In this document: piece by piece, positions 23,677-33,176 of the stretch
How positions within the stretch are numbered: position 1 is the first letter of the stretch
How the letters are laid out: each line of letters starts with the position of its first letter
Origin: Bigelowiella natans CCMP2755
Lineage: Eukaryota; Cercozoa; Chlorarachniophyceae
Direction: 5' to 3'
Assembly (NCBI GenBank): GCA_000320545.1
Contig: ADNK01000130.1
Span: 1-33,176 of the forward strand
DNA: 33,176 nt
Translations under genes and position numbers: made by a program
The notes under the pieces: model-generated
Told to the model about the DNA's origin: nothing
Seen by the model: the letters and a program-made list of their open reading frames with translations, nothing else
Database searches by the model: none

Positions 23677-23980
23677 TGATTATGCAGTATCAGAGAGCTT
23701 CCATAGCGTGTGAGAAGTCAAAGCCGACAATTCTCAAACTCTTGGGGCGGAGGAGGAAAAGCTGCGACATTACGGCGGGGGATTCATTTTTAACCACTTC
23801 TACTACCATGGGAGGAGGAGGAGGAGGAGGAGGAGAGTGTTGGGGTGCTAGCAACGACGATGACCTGGGACCTATACGCAAAATAGCACGGTGCAACGAA
23901 AGAAAGATGCATACACACACACACACATATATATATGTGTGTGTGTCTTTCCCTTTCCTAGCTCTGGGGTTGCTGTTGTT

Positions 23981-24017
<37 letters not shown>

Positions 24018-24387
24018 TCTCTTCTTAGGACAAAGTCCATGTCGGTCAGTACTACCACCTCTACAACTGAATCGTCGCCCAATCTCATGCCGCACTTGAG
24101 TTTGCCTCCTTCATATAAAGCTCCAAACCTAAAGCTTCCCATCAAGGAGAACTCGTAAGAAACAGCAGCAACAGCGGCGGCTATTTTCTCTGATTCTGTC
24201 GTTGTCGTTGCCGTCGTTTTATTGAGTAGAGAAAAATCAAAATGTGTGATAAATACGCTGAAAATAAGAGAGAACCACATAATGACTGCACTCCATCCTT
24301 CCATGGTTGTTGTAAACAAAGGCCATGCTATGTTAGCGGTGTATGGCTCTGGTGGTGATGCGGCGATGTTTATTGAGCGTGCACACA

Positions 24388-24423
<36 letters not shown>

Positions 24424-24825
24424 GATGACGTCATCAGGTTGAACCGTATAAGTTCCGAAACGATGATTCGGTTGATGAAGGTAATACTCAGTTAGGAACG
24501 ATGCAACAATCACAAGTGTAGAGACGGTCATCAAGATGAATGCAATGAAACCTTTTTCTCCGAGGAAACGAAGGAGATAGAAAGACTTGATTCTAGATAA
24601 AGATACCTGCGGTGAAAAAGCAATGTCTTTTTCATGTCCATATCTACATTAGGGTGAATTTGCGGAGCATTTTGACCGATATTTAGTTATTGATTGTCGG
24701 TATACCTACGAATACAAGGTTGTGTGTGTGCGTGTGCGCTCGAGCGAGCGAGCGAGCGATTAGATGTCAATTCATGTCATTTAAGTGATCAGGATGTGAT
24801 GAGGGATTTTTTTTTTTCGCATACA

Positions 24826-24865
<40 letters not shown>

Positions 24866-25042
24866 TACCTCTGTGTACAGTCAGTCAATAGGACGTTTCT
24901 ATTCCAACCCCTCCCCTTTCCCCTCTTTTGATCGTTGAATCTAACACCAAGCATGATTATATCCACTGCAGGGAGGGCACATTCCCGGAGCAAAGAACAT
25001 TCACCTCAGACAGGGTTTCGATGATGTGTATAAGGTGTGGAG

Positions 25043-25090
<48 letters not shown>

Positions 25091-25208
25091 AATATGCGAT
25101 GAGAGCCATGCTTGTGCATATTGTGTCTGTTAGCAGCGAGAGCGGTGCTAAATAAATGAGTAGCTCATTCTCTTTGTTTCGCCTGTTCTTCTCTCTCTCC
25201 CTCTCTCC

Positions 25209-25256
<48 letters not shown>

Positions 25257-25604
25257 CACCATCCTCCCCCCCTCCCCTACCTACCACAATCTGCTCTTCA
25301 GGAGACACGAAGGGAAGGAGGGGGAAGCATGAGGGGGGATCGTGTGGCAGTGGTGTTTCACTGTGAATACTCGAAGCACAGAGGCCCGAAAGCGTGCGAT
25401 TACTTCCGACAGCTGGACCGGTAGTAGTAGTAGTAGTAGTAGTAGTAGTAACAGCAGCAGTAAGGAGGAGGGGGAGAGGAAATTGTTTCAGAATAAAGAA
25501 TATGAGGCATTGCATGGCATCATGTCTATACGACCACTCCAAATAGCATGGCTAGTTATCTTTGCCCCTCCTCCTCCTCCTCCTACATCTTACGATTTGT
25601 ACTC

Positions 25605-25636
<32 letters not shown>

Positions 25637-26375
25637 CTTCTTCCCCGTTCTCCTTCTTCTTCTTCTTCTTCTTCTTCTTCTTCTTCTTCCCTCAGCTTAA
25701 ATAACGAATACCCAAAGCTCACGTTTCCTCAGCTCTTTGTTTTGGATGGAGGGTGAGAATGATATCGATAGTGCTTCTTAGTAACAGATGTATTTTAGGC
25801 AAACGATGAGAAATTTCCCCAGGGATCTAGACGATATCAAAACGTCTAATTCTCTGTACTCCTTCACCCCCCCCCCCCCCCCCCCCCTTAAAAAAAACTG
25901 CAGGTATCGCAACTTTTTCCGAAGGCACTGTGAAATGTGCGAGGGAAATTACATTTCTATGTGGGACGATGCTTATCAACCGGTACTAGTTTGGAGAGGC
26001 AGAGGGGCGGGGGATAGTGACGTGGTTATTCTGATCGCAATGCCCCTCCTTTCTGACATATTCTGTGCGTGGTGAGGAGGAGAAGGAGGGTGATGAGCAT
26101 GCAATGGCTCATTGCTAATGTGTGATCAATCAGCAAAAGCCTAATAACGCGTATGCGTGTTTGTGTTTATGTGTGTGGTCCCCTCTCTCTCTCAGGAATG
26201 TAAGAGACAGACGTCAGAGCATCGTAAAAGGTAGGCCGCAGACTACTAGTAGTAGTATTAGTAATGGTAGCAGTGCAATGGTAGCAAGAGAATGTGTTGA
26301 TCGGAGAGAAAGAAGAATGAGTAAAATACTTGTCACGCACGGGAAGAAAACAACCGATGACGTTCACCTTTCTTC

Positions 26376-26414
<39 letters not shown>

Positions 26415-26493
26415 CTGGTCCGAGCAAAATGGCCGCTCAAAGAGATGCAGCATTCGATCTCGCTCCCGGGCGCCTCGAAAGACGCTGAATTGA
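20953..26493 (+). CDS. CDC25: CDC25-type dual-specificity phosphatase
   Basis: Exons: 20953-21414, 21715-21842, 21992-22105, 22251-22657, 22841-23260, 23507-23511, 23688-23890, 24029-24154, 24438-24480, 24653-24718, 24972-25034, 25302-25420, 25696-25752, 25904-25982, 26196-26230, 26415-26493 (TGA). The sum is 2406 bases, 801 residues, with every phase consistent. The catalytic rhodanese fold reads ISSETMIRLMK, YLVIDCRYTYEYKGGHIPGA, then VVFHCEYSKHRGPKACDYF with catalytic C700 and R706 (H-C-x5-R), EYPKLTFPQLFVLDGGYRNF and MWDDAYQP. These match Cdc25 order and spacing. Cdc25 removes inhibitory phosphates from CDK at mitotic entry. Residues 1 to about 620 are disordered, rich in Ser/Pro, with a basic patch (KKKSNRMYKSKS) and possible phospho-sites (RRDSFEL, RTKSMSVS). 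The ATG at 20953 follows an in-frame TAA at 20947. The apparent stop at 24155 is a GTAAGA donor. The 5-base exon and N-terminal donors are the least certain parts. Confidence 0.88.
23507..23511 (+). other. Candidate 5-base microexon of the CDC25 gene
   Basis: AAGAT is bracketed by a strong acceptor (polypyrimidine tract ending CTCTCAG) and a consensus donor (GTAAGT). The preceding exon ends in phase 1 and the next begins in phase 0, so exactly five bases (mod 3 = 2) are needed. The product joins LEEK-ED-YQRASIACE. Confidence 0.5.
24386..24421. repeat. (CA)n microsatellite in CDC25 intron
   Basis: One of several dinucleotide runs in the introns of this gene. Others are TA at 21850-21888, CA at 23634-23672 and 24824-24861, CT at 23984-24020 and 25189-25250, TA at 25046-25087 and TA at 26379-26412. 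A TTC run lies at 25651-25690 and a poly-C run at about 25867-25887. Long CT or TTC runs directly precede the acceptors of exons at 24029, 25302 and 25696. Confidence 0.85.
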
Positions 26494-28301
26494 TTCGTTT
26501 TTCCCCCTCGCTTTAAGAACGATAATAACTGGATGTGATAGTAGTAATATTTGGATATGGCTAGTGGCATAATCTCCGCCGCCCAAACCTCCTTTTACTC
26601 TGAAAGCATTTGTCCAACAACTCACGCCTACATTCGTTATAAAATGTGGTTGTTTTTCTGTCATTATTATATGAACATAATAGAGGGTTTTGATAGAGAA
26701 GAGGTATGTAGCATCCTCGGTGGAACAAGGTCATTTTGTGGCACGTTCCGACTGACTCGATGATTTTGCTGAGCTGCTCTTTTGCACTTAGCAATTTAAG
26801 AAGAAGTCTCTTTGACAACTCCTTTTTTGTCTGTGAGGGTGTGTATCAGTGATCGATCAATGACGTGTAAAGTTTTACTAAAGCATATTATATTACATTA
26901 TATTATATTATACTATACTATGATACCAGAGGGAGGGGGTAATCTGGCGTGAACGTCCATTATCATTTTTTTTTAAGAAAAAATCTACGTCTACGCAACA
27001 CCCCTCTCCATTCTCTTTGAAGAAAAGTGATTGTGATATAGTGAAAGTGAGAGTTGCGCGCAACAGAGTTCTTTCATGAATGCATGCGTAGCCATGCGGT
27101 TTGAATAATGTTTACTCGAATAATACAAAGACATTGTCGCACACTTGATTTGTTGATTAGTGACACATACATGCCGCATCTGCTAGTCTGCAAGCAGCGG
27201 GATAGCTAGATGGGCTGCGTGCAATGCCTTTGTTCCATTTGCACACAGCGATGCCCTAACTGTTGTTGCCACAAAAAACTGCATCTAGATGTGCCAATGC
27301 TGCTCCTATGTCACATGCTAGCATGGCATCTCTGCACGTCAGCAACAACCACTAGAGCATGCAATCTAGCAATGATCATCATGGCTTGTCTAGATGCCAT
27401 GAGGCAGCACTGAAAAAAGCTTTGCTTGTTTGAATGAAATGATCTTGTGCGATTAGATGAAGCAAAATGTTGGATTCTGGACTGCTCTCTCTGTCTAGCT
27501 GTGCTGTGCCAGCTAGCCAGCCATGGCTAGCTAGCAAGCTGCACCAGTGTAGCAGTCTAGCAGTGCACAGCGTGCTAGCGTGTGCACACGCACACGCATC
27601 TAGGTGCACGTGCGCTACGTGCTGATTGACTAGTTGCAGCTGGTGCAAACGCTGTGTCAACGAGTAATTGTTATTAGTTGCCTCATTAGGAATCGAATTC
27701 CAGATTTCAAATGATTGCACAGATGTCTAGACCGATGTGCTGTGGCATGCTAGACATGACAGGCAGGTGTCTCTAGCTAGCTAGCTAGCTACATGTCACG
27801 TTCTAGCTTTGCACATCTAGACATGCTAGCATGCCCGCCTGTTCGCCGCATAAATGTTCGCACGGCAGAGCATGGCTAGATGGTGCTGCATCGCTCATTG
27901 TCATCTTTCTTATCGCGTATAGTCATGTAATAACTACGATAACGTTCGGTTGACGCGCAGCTGTACGTCATATATCTCTAGATCTAGATGTGCTCTAGCT
28001 AGCTAGCGACCATGCACTCGCAACTAGGCAACCACCAACAATCGTCACAGCAACTGCTACTTCCCGGATGGGAGTATAGAATCGTATCGTAGTTCTTCAA
28101 AGTTTTGAATAATCTTTATTTGTGTAGATCGTAGAAGGCCTGAATCAGGATTGATTCTTATAGCCATAGAATAGGCAGCCCGCCTCACGCAGTAGCTAGC
28201 TCACTTCTTGGTATTGCATGCGTTTGCACCACATCATAGCCTGGTGACACATACAACAACAACAACAACAACAACAACAACACAGCAAATCCAAACGCGA
28301 A
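26494..28301. other. Gene-free spacer with palindromic-word block
   Basis: No gene is supported. 26494-27000 is AT-rich, including TATTA/TACTA runs near 26885-26922; a minus-strand ORF at 26561-26818 has no motif. 27040-28030 is dense in GCTAGC, CTAGCTAGCTAGCTAG (27776-27791), TGCATGC and CTAGATGTGC (27285-27294 and 27984-27993), like the blocks further left. An AAC trinucleotide run lies at 28253-28281, close to the end of the MRH gene. Confidence 0.55.
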
Positions 28302-28708
28302 TTAGCGGTAACAGCACTGCAACAATATCATCAACTGCTCCCCCACCCCTAATACACATAAAATCGCACTCAGAGATACTTTGATTCGGATGAGGGAATG
28401 CGCAAGCTGCTTCACTACCACAACGCACGCAGGTGTGAATATTATTACCAAGATCCGATTACATATGGACTGTGAGACGTAGCATCCATCTCGTACTAGC
28501 CCGGGTACCTCCTAAAAGAATAGTAGTAGTAGAAGTTTTTTGTTGTAGGTTGTTGTTGTAGAGGTAGCGGCTGTAGTTGCTCAAAACGATTCCAAAACGC
28601 TATAAATGTTCCTCTAGAGAGAGTGTGTGTCCTCGTACTGCAGCGTCTACTACGTGCTGGTGTGGAAAAGAACACAGCACAACTGCATCATCACTGCATC
28701 ATCATCAT

Positions 28709-28742
<34 letters not shown>

Positions 28743-29256
28743 TCCCGGCCAATGACTGCTGTTTTCCTCCTATTCCTACCTTCCAAAACGAGAGATGCGG
28801 GAAGGCGTCCATACCGGACACATGCCTCGTCCGCATGTTATAAACGCAGCCAATGCCGATGTACAACCCGATGCTCGTCAGCACCACGCACACAAACCAC
28901 CATCCGGTGGTAAGATGCTCCGCATCATCCCCAGGAATCACGCCTGTTGTTGTTGTCGTTGATGACGCACTACTGCCGCCGTACATCCCACTGCTACTGC
29001 TATCGTGTTGGTCGTTATCATCGGCCCCAGGACCTATATTTCCTCCGCTAGGATATGAGTAGCCAGGAGGTAGGCGAAAACCAGGATTCACAATCCCACT
29101 TCCGCCCCCCCCCCCCTGGACTTGAGGGGGAGGTCTGAAGGGGCCTACACTCCCTCCGCCGTAGACAGGGGGCTGCTGCTGCTGCTGCAGCGGCGACGAC
29201 GGTGCAATGGGACTGATTCCACCGTTTGTCGGGCATGCGAGATGCGTTGCTGTGAA

Positions 29257-29289
<33 letters not shown>

Positions 29290-30116
29290 AAGGGAGAAAA
29301 AGAACAAGAAGAAGAAGAAGAAGAAGAAGAAGGAGAGGGTCAGTGTCATCGTCATCGTTGTTGTCGTTTGGCGAGGAATGCTTACAAACAACACCAACTT
29401 CGATGATGACAACTAAAATCGCTTCAATAGTAGGCAAGCACTCGAGAGTGTGACGAGGATTGCATTTTCTTGTTCTGATTCGTTTCTACATGCAATGCAC
29501 TTACTCCTCTTTTTCCTTTTGCAAATCTACAGTGTCTATGTATTCGGTATCGTCGTCATCGTCATTATCATCATCATCATCATCATCATCATTATCATTA
29601 TCATTATCATTATCACCGCACGTACTTATTTGGAAGTTGTAACAGCAGCTTAATCCAGGGGCTGGGCAGTTTGGAACACTATCACTTAGCACTTGAATCT
29701 AGCGACGACAACAAGACCGAATATTGCACACCACTCATTAGAGAAGAAGAAGAAGAAGATGATGATGATGATGATGAAACTTGAAGTCAACACCACACGC
29801 ACGCACGCACACACACACACACACACACACTCCTACGTATGAATTGACAAATTTCTTTTACCGATGTGGGGCGGCTGGTGCTGCAGTTGAAGAAGAAATT
29901 CATCTGACGCCTGAAACCACTTGACCCGCACATGTCCCCTAATCGCATATGCAGTAGTAATAGTAGTGGTGGTAGTAACAGTAGTGGTAGCATACCACCA
30001 TGATCAATATTTGTTGCGGATGACTCCATTAATGATAAACTATGGCGGCGATGAGTGACAATGGAGTGGTGTAGCTCGTGTGATTTTATATGTTCCAGCT
30101 TGCTTGTAAGTGAGGA

Positions 30117-30157
<41 letters not shown>

Positions 30158-30402
30158 TTGTGGGGGGGGTCTCGGGTCGAGGGGGAAGGTGAACGACCGT
30201 TCTCCGAGGTGAGGACAATGCCTTCCGTGGGATCAGAAGGGTTTATGAAACTCCACACCGGATATGGTCTGCGAGACCTGGAGGAAGAGGATTCACAATC
30301 ATATCGTTCTTTAGAGGAACACAGAGGAATGGGGGTAAAGACGAAGAAGACACTCATAATAAGGAGAAAGGAGATCAGTGAAAGCAGGTTATAGGGTGTC
30401 AT
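28302..30402 (-). CDS. MRH-domain sorting receptor, Atg27/mannose-6-phosphate-receptor-like
   Basis: Exons 30198-30402 (ATG), 29862-29938, 29626-29698, 28780-29249 and 28302-28511 (TAA) are phase-consistent and give 344 residues. The start encodes a signal peptide (LLSLISFLLIMSVFFVF). The domain then reads PVWSFINPSDPTEGIVLTSE, NGDMCGSSGFRRQMNFFFNC, CPAPGLSCCYNFQITTHLAC. This is the second half of an MRH lectin fold with its Cys pattern and closing A-C-P. A Gly/Pro/Ser linker follows, then a transmembrane helix (about 234-255, GWWFVCVVLTSIGLYIGIG) and VYNMRTRHVSGMDAFPHLSF-WKEVPGLVRDGC, the juxtamembrane tail typical of Atg27/CI-MPR relatives. A Golgi-endosome cargo or autophagy receptor is inferred. 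The N-terminal part of MRH looks short. The frame after GLVRDGC stays open for about 58 codons of hydrophobic sequence, or a further intron begins at the GTAATA near 28455. Confidence 0.78.
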
Positions 30403-30506
30403 CGGTGGTTAGGTTGTCACTTGGGAAGAAAGGGGTGTGTGTTGCTGCTACCATGACGACACGGAGGCAAGAAAGAGATACTCATTTGCTGAATTCATGT
30501 ACTGGC

Positions 30507-30574
30507 ACACTGATCCCTCACTGAATAAACATTCAGTAAAACACTGATTCCTCACTGAATACACATATAGTAAA
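30507..30574. repeat. Two-copy 34-base tandem repeat upstream of the MRH gene
   Basis: Units 30507-30540 and 30541-30574 agree at 30 of 34 positions (ACACTGATCCCTCACTGAAT / ACACTGATTCCTCACTGAAT at their starts). They lie 105-172 bases upstream of the minus-strand start codon at 30402, a place where a promoter element could sit. Confidence 0.8.
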
Positions 30575-31161
30575 AATATCCACCAGCCGTAAAAAGTACT
30601 ACTGAAAGAGGAAACAATGCATCATTAACGTCGTTTACCACTGGGGAATCATTGGTTTCGATATGTCACGGCACAGCTGGAGCTGGTATACATATTTGAA
30701 CCTTGAAGAGGGGGGGTAAGGTAGTTAGAGTGATATTGGATGGTGCTAGGGATTAGCTGTTAAGGCAAGTTCTGCGGTGAGAAATCATATTATTCAAATA
30801 GCACCCCGATGGCGTTTCCGGGCCAACTGTGATGAAAACCGGCCCTTCAAGAGCCGTCAGATCATATTGCTGCAGTCAACACATAACCAGTCAGCATATT
30901 CACAGATTGACATCGAAGATAACACGCAATATTTTCATCGCAAAGCAGAAAATGGTTGAGCCCCGAACTCAATTTCCGTGTTCTTTTACGTCTTTTCAGA
31001 GACGATTCAGCGAGGAGATATCGAAAGAATATTGAGTGGATGCAGTTGGCCATTTCCCCGGCCATAGAAATAAAGAGCATAGCTCCCGCAAAGAAGGCGG
31101 GAAGGGGAACGTCACCCGAACAACCAGCAAATGACATCATCCGACTCAACACTTAGGAAAA

Positions 31162-31461
31162 ATGAGATTTTCAAAAAAACCTGGCCTCCAATCACTGGCT
31201 GGCATGCTTGAAGAGGCATTGCGCTGGATGGTACCATCGCTAGCACTGCCAGAAGTCTGGGCAAGACGGGATAGGGAGAGGTGTAGGGGGCCATCTTTCC
31301 CCACGTACGTCAAGACCGCTAGGAGTGACGTGGGAGATTCTCTGGAGATTCTCCGAGATGTTGTCGTTCTCATCATCATCCTCGTCATCGGGATAATTTT
31401 CCGTCTGATACATTTCGATGGAAGAACAGAAAAACTGATCACGAAAGGAACAGCTAATTAG
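31162..31461 (+). CDS. Small hypothetical ORF with C-terminal hydrophobic segment
   Basis: ATG-initiated ORF of 99 codons between two divergent genes. It has an amphipathic start (KKPGLQSLAGMLEEALRWMV) and one hydrophobic segment (DVVVLIIILVIGIIFRLIHF) near the end. The hydrophobic segment derives from TCATCATC-type simple sequence and may be fortuitous. Competing minus-strand ORFs (31146-31442, 31240-31482) exist and no family is recognised. An upstream exon-like stretch at 30777-30959 (plus) could be part of the same transcript. Confidence 0.25.
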   Translation: MRFSKKPGLQSLAGMLEEALRWMVPSLALPEVWARRDRERCRGPSFPTYVKTARSDVGDSLEILRDVVVLIIILVIGIIFRLIHFDGRTEKLITKGTAN

Positions 31462-31563
31462 GTCAACAGCAACGATGATCATCCGAGAGTATGGAAAGTA
31501 TTTATCGTGAGAACATGTATATTTTTTGTTCTAATTCGCAAGCAAACGCCAGCATCTCCGGCC

Positions 31564-32237
31564 ATGGGGACAGCGGGCGCCACGCCGACTACGAAGGCGG
31601 GGAGGGCGCCTACTGCTGAATCAGCGGGAGCAGTCCCCACAGCGAGCGAAAGCAGCAATTCCAGGAGCCTTACAAGGTAAGCAGATCTGCGTTATCACGT
31701 CCGCAAATTCCCATTGTGCAGATCGTCGTCGTTCATTGTTCGCAGGTGTGAGTTATTACGCATCGGGGTAGTGGTGCTGTGCTCCTTCTCCCTATTCCTC
31801 TACATTAACAAGGGGGCCGAGCAGTCAAGAGACAATCATCCCGTTGCCAATGGTCAAAGTTATTCGAAGGGCGAGGCCTTGCTAGAAGCGAACGAGCAGC
31901 CCATCGATTCGCAAGTAACAAGCAGCTGCTAGTAGCGCTGGAATCGAATAATCACGAGCACACGCTTCATATTCTTTTGGTAGGTTTCGGAGGTGGAAAG
32001 AGACGACTCGGATGATACGTGCAAAAAGCGCATAGACCGCGTTCGAAATTCGTATGTCTCTGCGTTGATGATAATTGTAATAATAACTCAAAACCGTCCT
32101 GAGCTACTTAGCACGCACCGGGCTGAGCTAATCAGATATTCGATAAATTATCAGATTCAGTCGTACATGGAATTGCCAGCATGAGGCTGCGTGTTGGACC
32201 AAATGCCCTGGGGGGAGGTTGATTTTCCTCGCAGGAG

Positions 32238-32273
<36 letters not shown>

Positions 32274-33135
32274 TTACTACACTTTAATATATATATGTAT
32301 GTATTATGTAAGCAGAAACTATGAAGAATCACATACTGATTTACTTGAACTATTACGCTCGTTGATGCAACAGATGGCTCTCCAGCGGATTTTTGGACAC
32401 GTCAGAGGTGATTACCATATAAGTATCACCACCAGCACAGCACCAACGACATACAGCATCCTACAGTTATGTGTACGCCTCTTTACTATTGCTCGCTTTC
32501 CTTCCTGCCTTTCAGATTGTGCCAATTATGAAACACCTGTTCAATTCCTCCTATCACTTCGTTTATCTCGACGTGGGGTGCAATGAAGCTGAGGAGGTGA
32601 GGGATGATAAGGACGATAATGATGATGATGATGATGATGATGATGAAAATGGTGATCCACAGCCCTTATTCTCTCTGTTATTAAGCGATCATGTCATCAC
32701 CATCATCATCCAGGCGAGGTATGTTCTGAAAGAGTTTAACCACACTACGATTGTGGCGCTGGAGATGCAACAGGACGTACGTATGAACTTAATCCAAAGG
32801 GGAAAATGCGAATGATGCGTCTCATCAAAGCATTCTGGCTAAGTGCTTCATTTCCCCGTTCCTGTTCTTCCGCCCCTCCCTCTCTCCCCCTCTAACTTTC
32901 ACACGAATAGGTATACCATAAATGCGCGAGTCTGGGCGCAAAGGACATCCGATTTCCCGACTCCCAGGTATTTGTTTAAATAGAAATGCAGCTACAATAT
33001 TATGGGAGAAGTCTCTCGGATCTATGTGTTAGTTACGTCCTTACGATGGTGATGATAACGATTCTTTTTCACTCCTCCTTGATAGATCTTCATTCCACTT
33101 CACCTTGCTGCATCGACTAAGAGTGGATCAGGACG
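31564..33135 (+). CDS. FkbM-like methyltransferase, N-terminally anchored (3' end beyond right edge)
   Basis: Exons 31564-31676 (ATG), 31746-31914, 31984-32162, 32316-32400, 32516-32596, 32714-32776, 32911-32967 and 33086-33135 are phase-consistent and continue past the window. A short Ala/Thr/Ser-rich cytosolic tail precedes a signal anchor (LLRIGVVVLCSFSLFLYI), giving type II Golgi-like topology. The catalytic part begins SSYHFVYLDVGCNEAEE, a D-x-G-x-N SAM-binding motif I, followed by TTIVALEMQQD (acidic residue at the end of strand 2), YHKCASLGAKDI and IFIPLHLAASTKSGSG, in the order expected of the FkbM family (methyltransf_21). It probably methylates a glycan or small molecule; the substrate is unknown. 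The exon 31984-32162 could hide a 47-base intron (32056-32102). The exon ending at 32400 has an alternative donor at 32408 that breaks phase. Confidence 0.68.
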
Positions 33136-33176
33136 GTATGTTTGATTGTAGTCAGTAGGAATAGAAGTGAGTAGTG

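Noticed and set aside
23690-24600. A minus-strand membrane-protein gene (segments such as GFIAFILMTVSTLVIVASF and MEGWSAVIMWFSLIFSVFIT)
   Set aside because: It is the reverse complement of CDC25 exons and introns. The plus strand gives phase-perfect, family-matching exons here.
26561-26818. Minus-strand 85-codon ORF (LLLKLLSAKEQLSKIIESV)
   Set aside because: No motif, no splice partners, AT-rich setting downstream of CDC25; probably chance.
1-33176. CRISPR arrays, tRNA or rRNA genes
   Set aside because: No regularly spaced non-microsatellite repeats, tRNA cloverleaf or rRNA core sequences were seen by eye; tRNAscan and Rfam searches would be decisive.

Overview
The window is nuclear DNA of an intron-rich eukaryote. 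Nearly every gene I could support is a chain of short exons with GT..AG borders and matching phases. Introns are mostly about 75-400 bases. Microsatellites (TA, CT/GA, CA/GT, GAA/TTC, GAT, homopolymers) fill introns and spacers. Serine-, glycine- and aspartate-rich low-complexity stretches interrupt the proteins. Gene content (CDC25 phosphatase, MRH receptor, FkbM-like and TylF-like methyltransferases, a GT8 glycosyltransferase, a Zn2Cys6 protein, an R3H/ankyrin protein) would suit a protist or alga, perhaps a stramenopile. The sequence alone does not fix the lineage. All gene models were built by hand from splice sites, phase and protein patterns; no search was run.

Left part, 1-6.6 kb: one long minus-strand gene that runs off the left edge. 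It has at least 17 exons encoding a CCHC zinc knuckle, an R3H domain and at least eight ankyrin-like repeats. From 6.6 to 11.8 kb the sequence is gene-poor. It holds a weak plus-strand two-exon model, a single-exon minus-strand gene with a perfect Zn2Cys6 cluster, a stretch of coding-like fragments (10.1-11.0 kb), and two blocks rich in short palindromic words.

Middle, 11.8-20.2 kb: a minus-strand type II membrane GT8-like glycosyltransferase and a plus-strand TylF-like methyltransferase with its own N-terminal anchor form a head-to-head pair over a 377-base spacer. The methyltransferase has no visible C-terminal half. Next come two minus-strand genes: an unrecognised tail-anchored protein of about 549 residues and a small SAP-domain protein (104 residues) with a 17-base exon.

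Right part, 20.9-33.2 kb: a plus-strand CDC25-type phosphatase gene of 16 exons, one only 5 bases long, with a disordered N-terminal region of about 620 residues. A gene-free, palindrome-word-rich spacer follows (26.5-28.3 kb). Then there is a minus-strand MRH/Atg27-like sorting receptor. Last is a plus-strand FkbM-like methyltransferase with an N-terminal membrane anchor, cut by the right edge.

Themes: three enzymes have single N-terminal membrane anchors typical of Golgi glycan-modifying proteins (GT8, TylF-like, FkbM-like), and a lectin-type receptor lies nearby. The rest are cell-cycle control (CDC25) or nucleic-acid-binding proteins (R3H/CCHC/ankyrin, SAP, Zn2Cys6).
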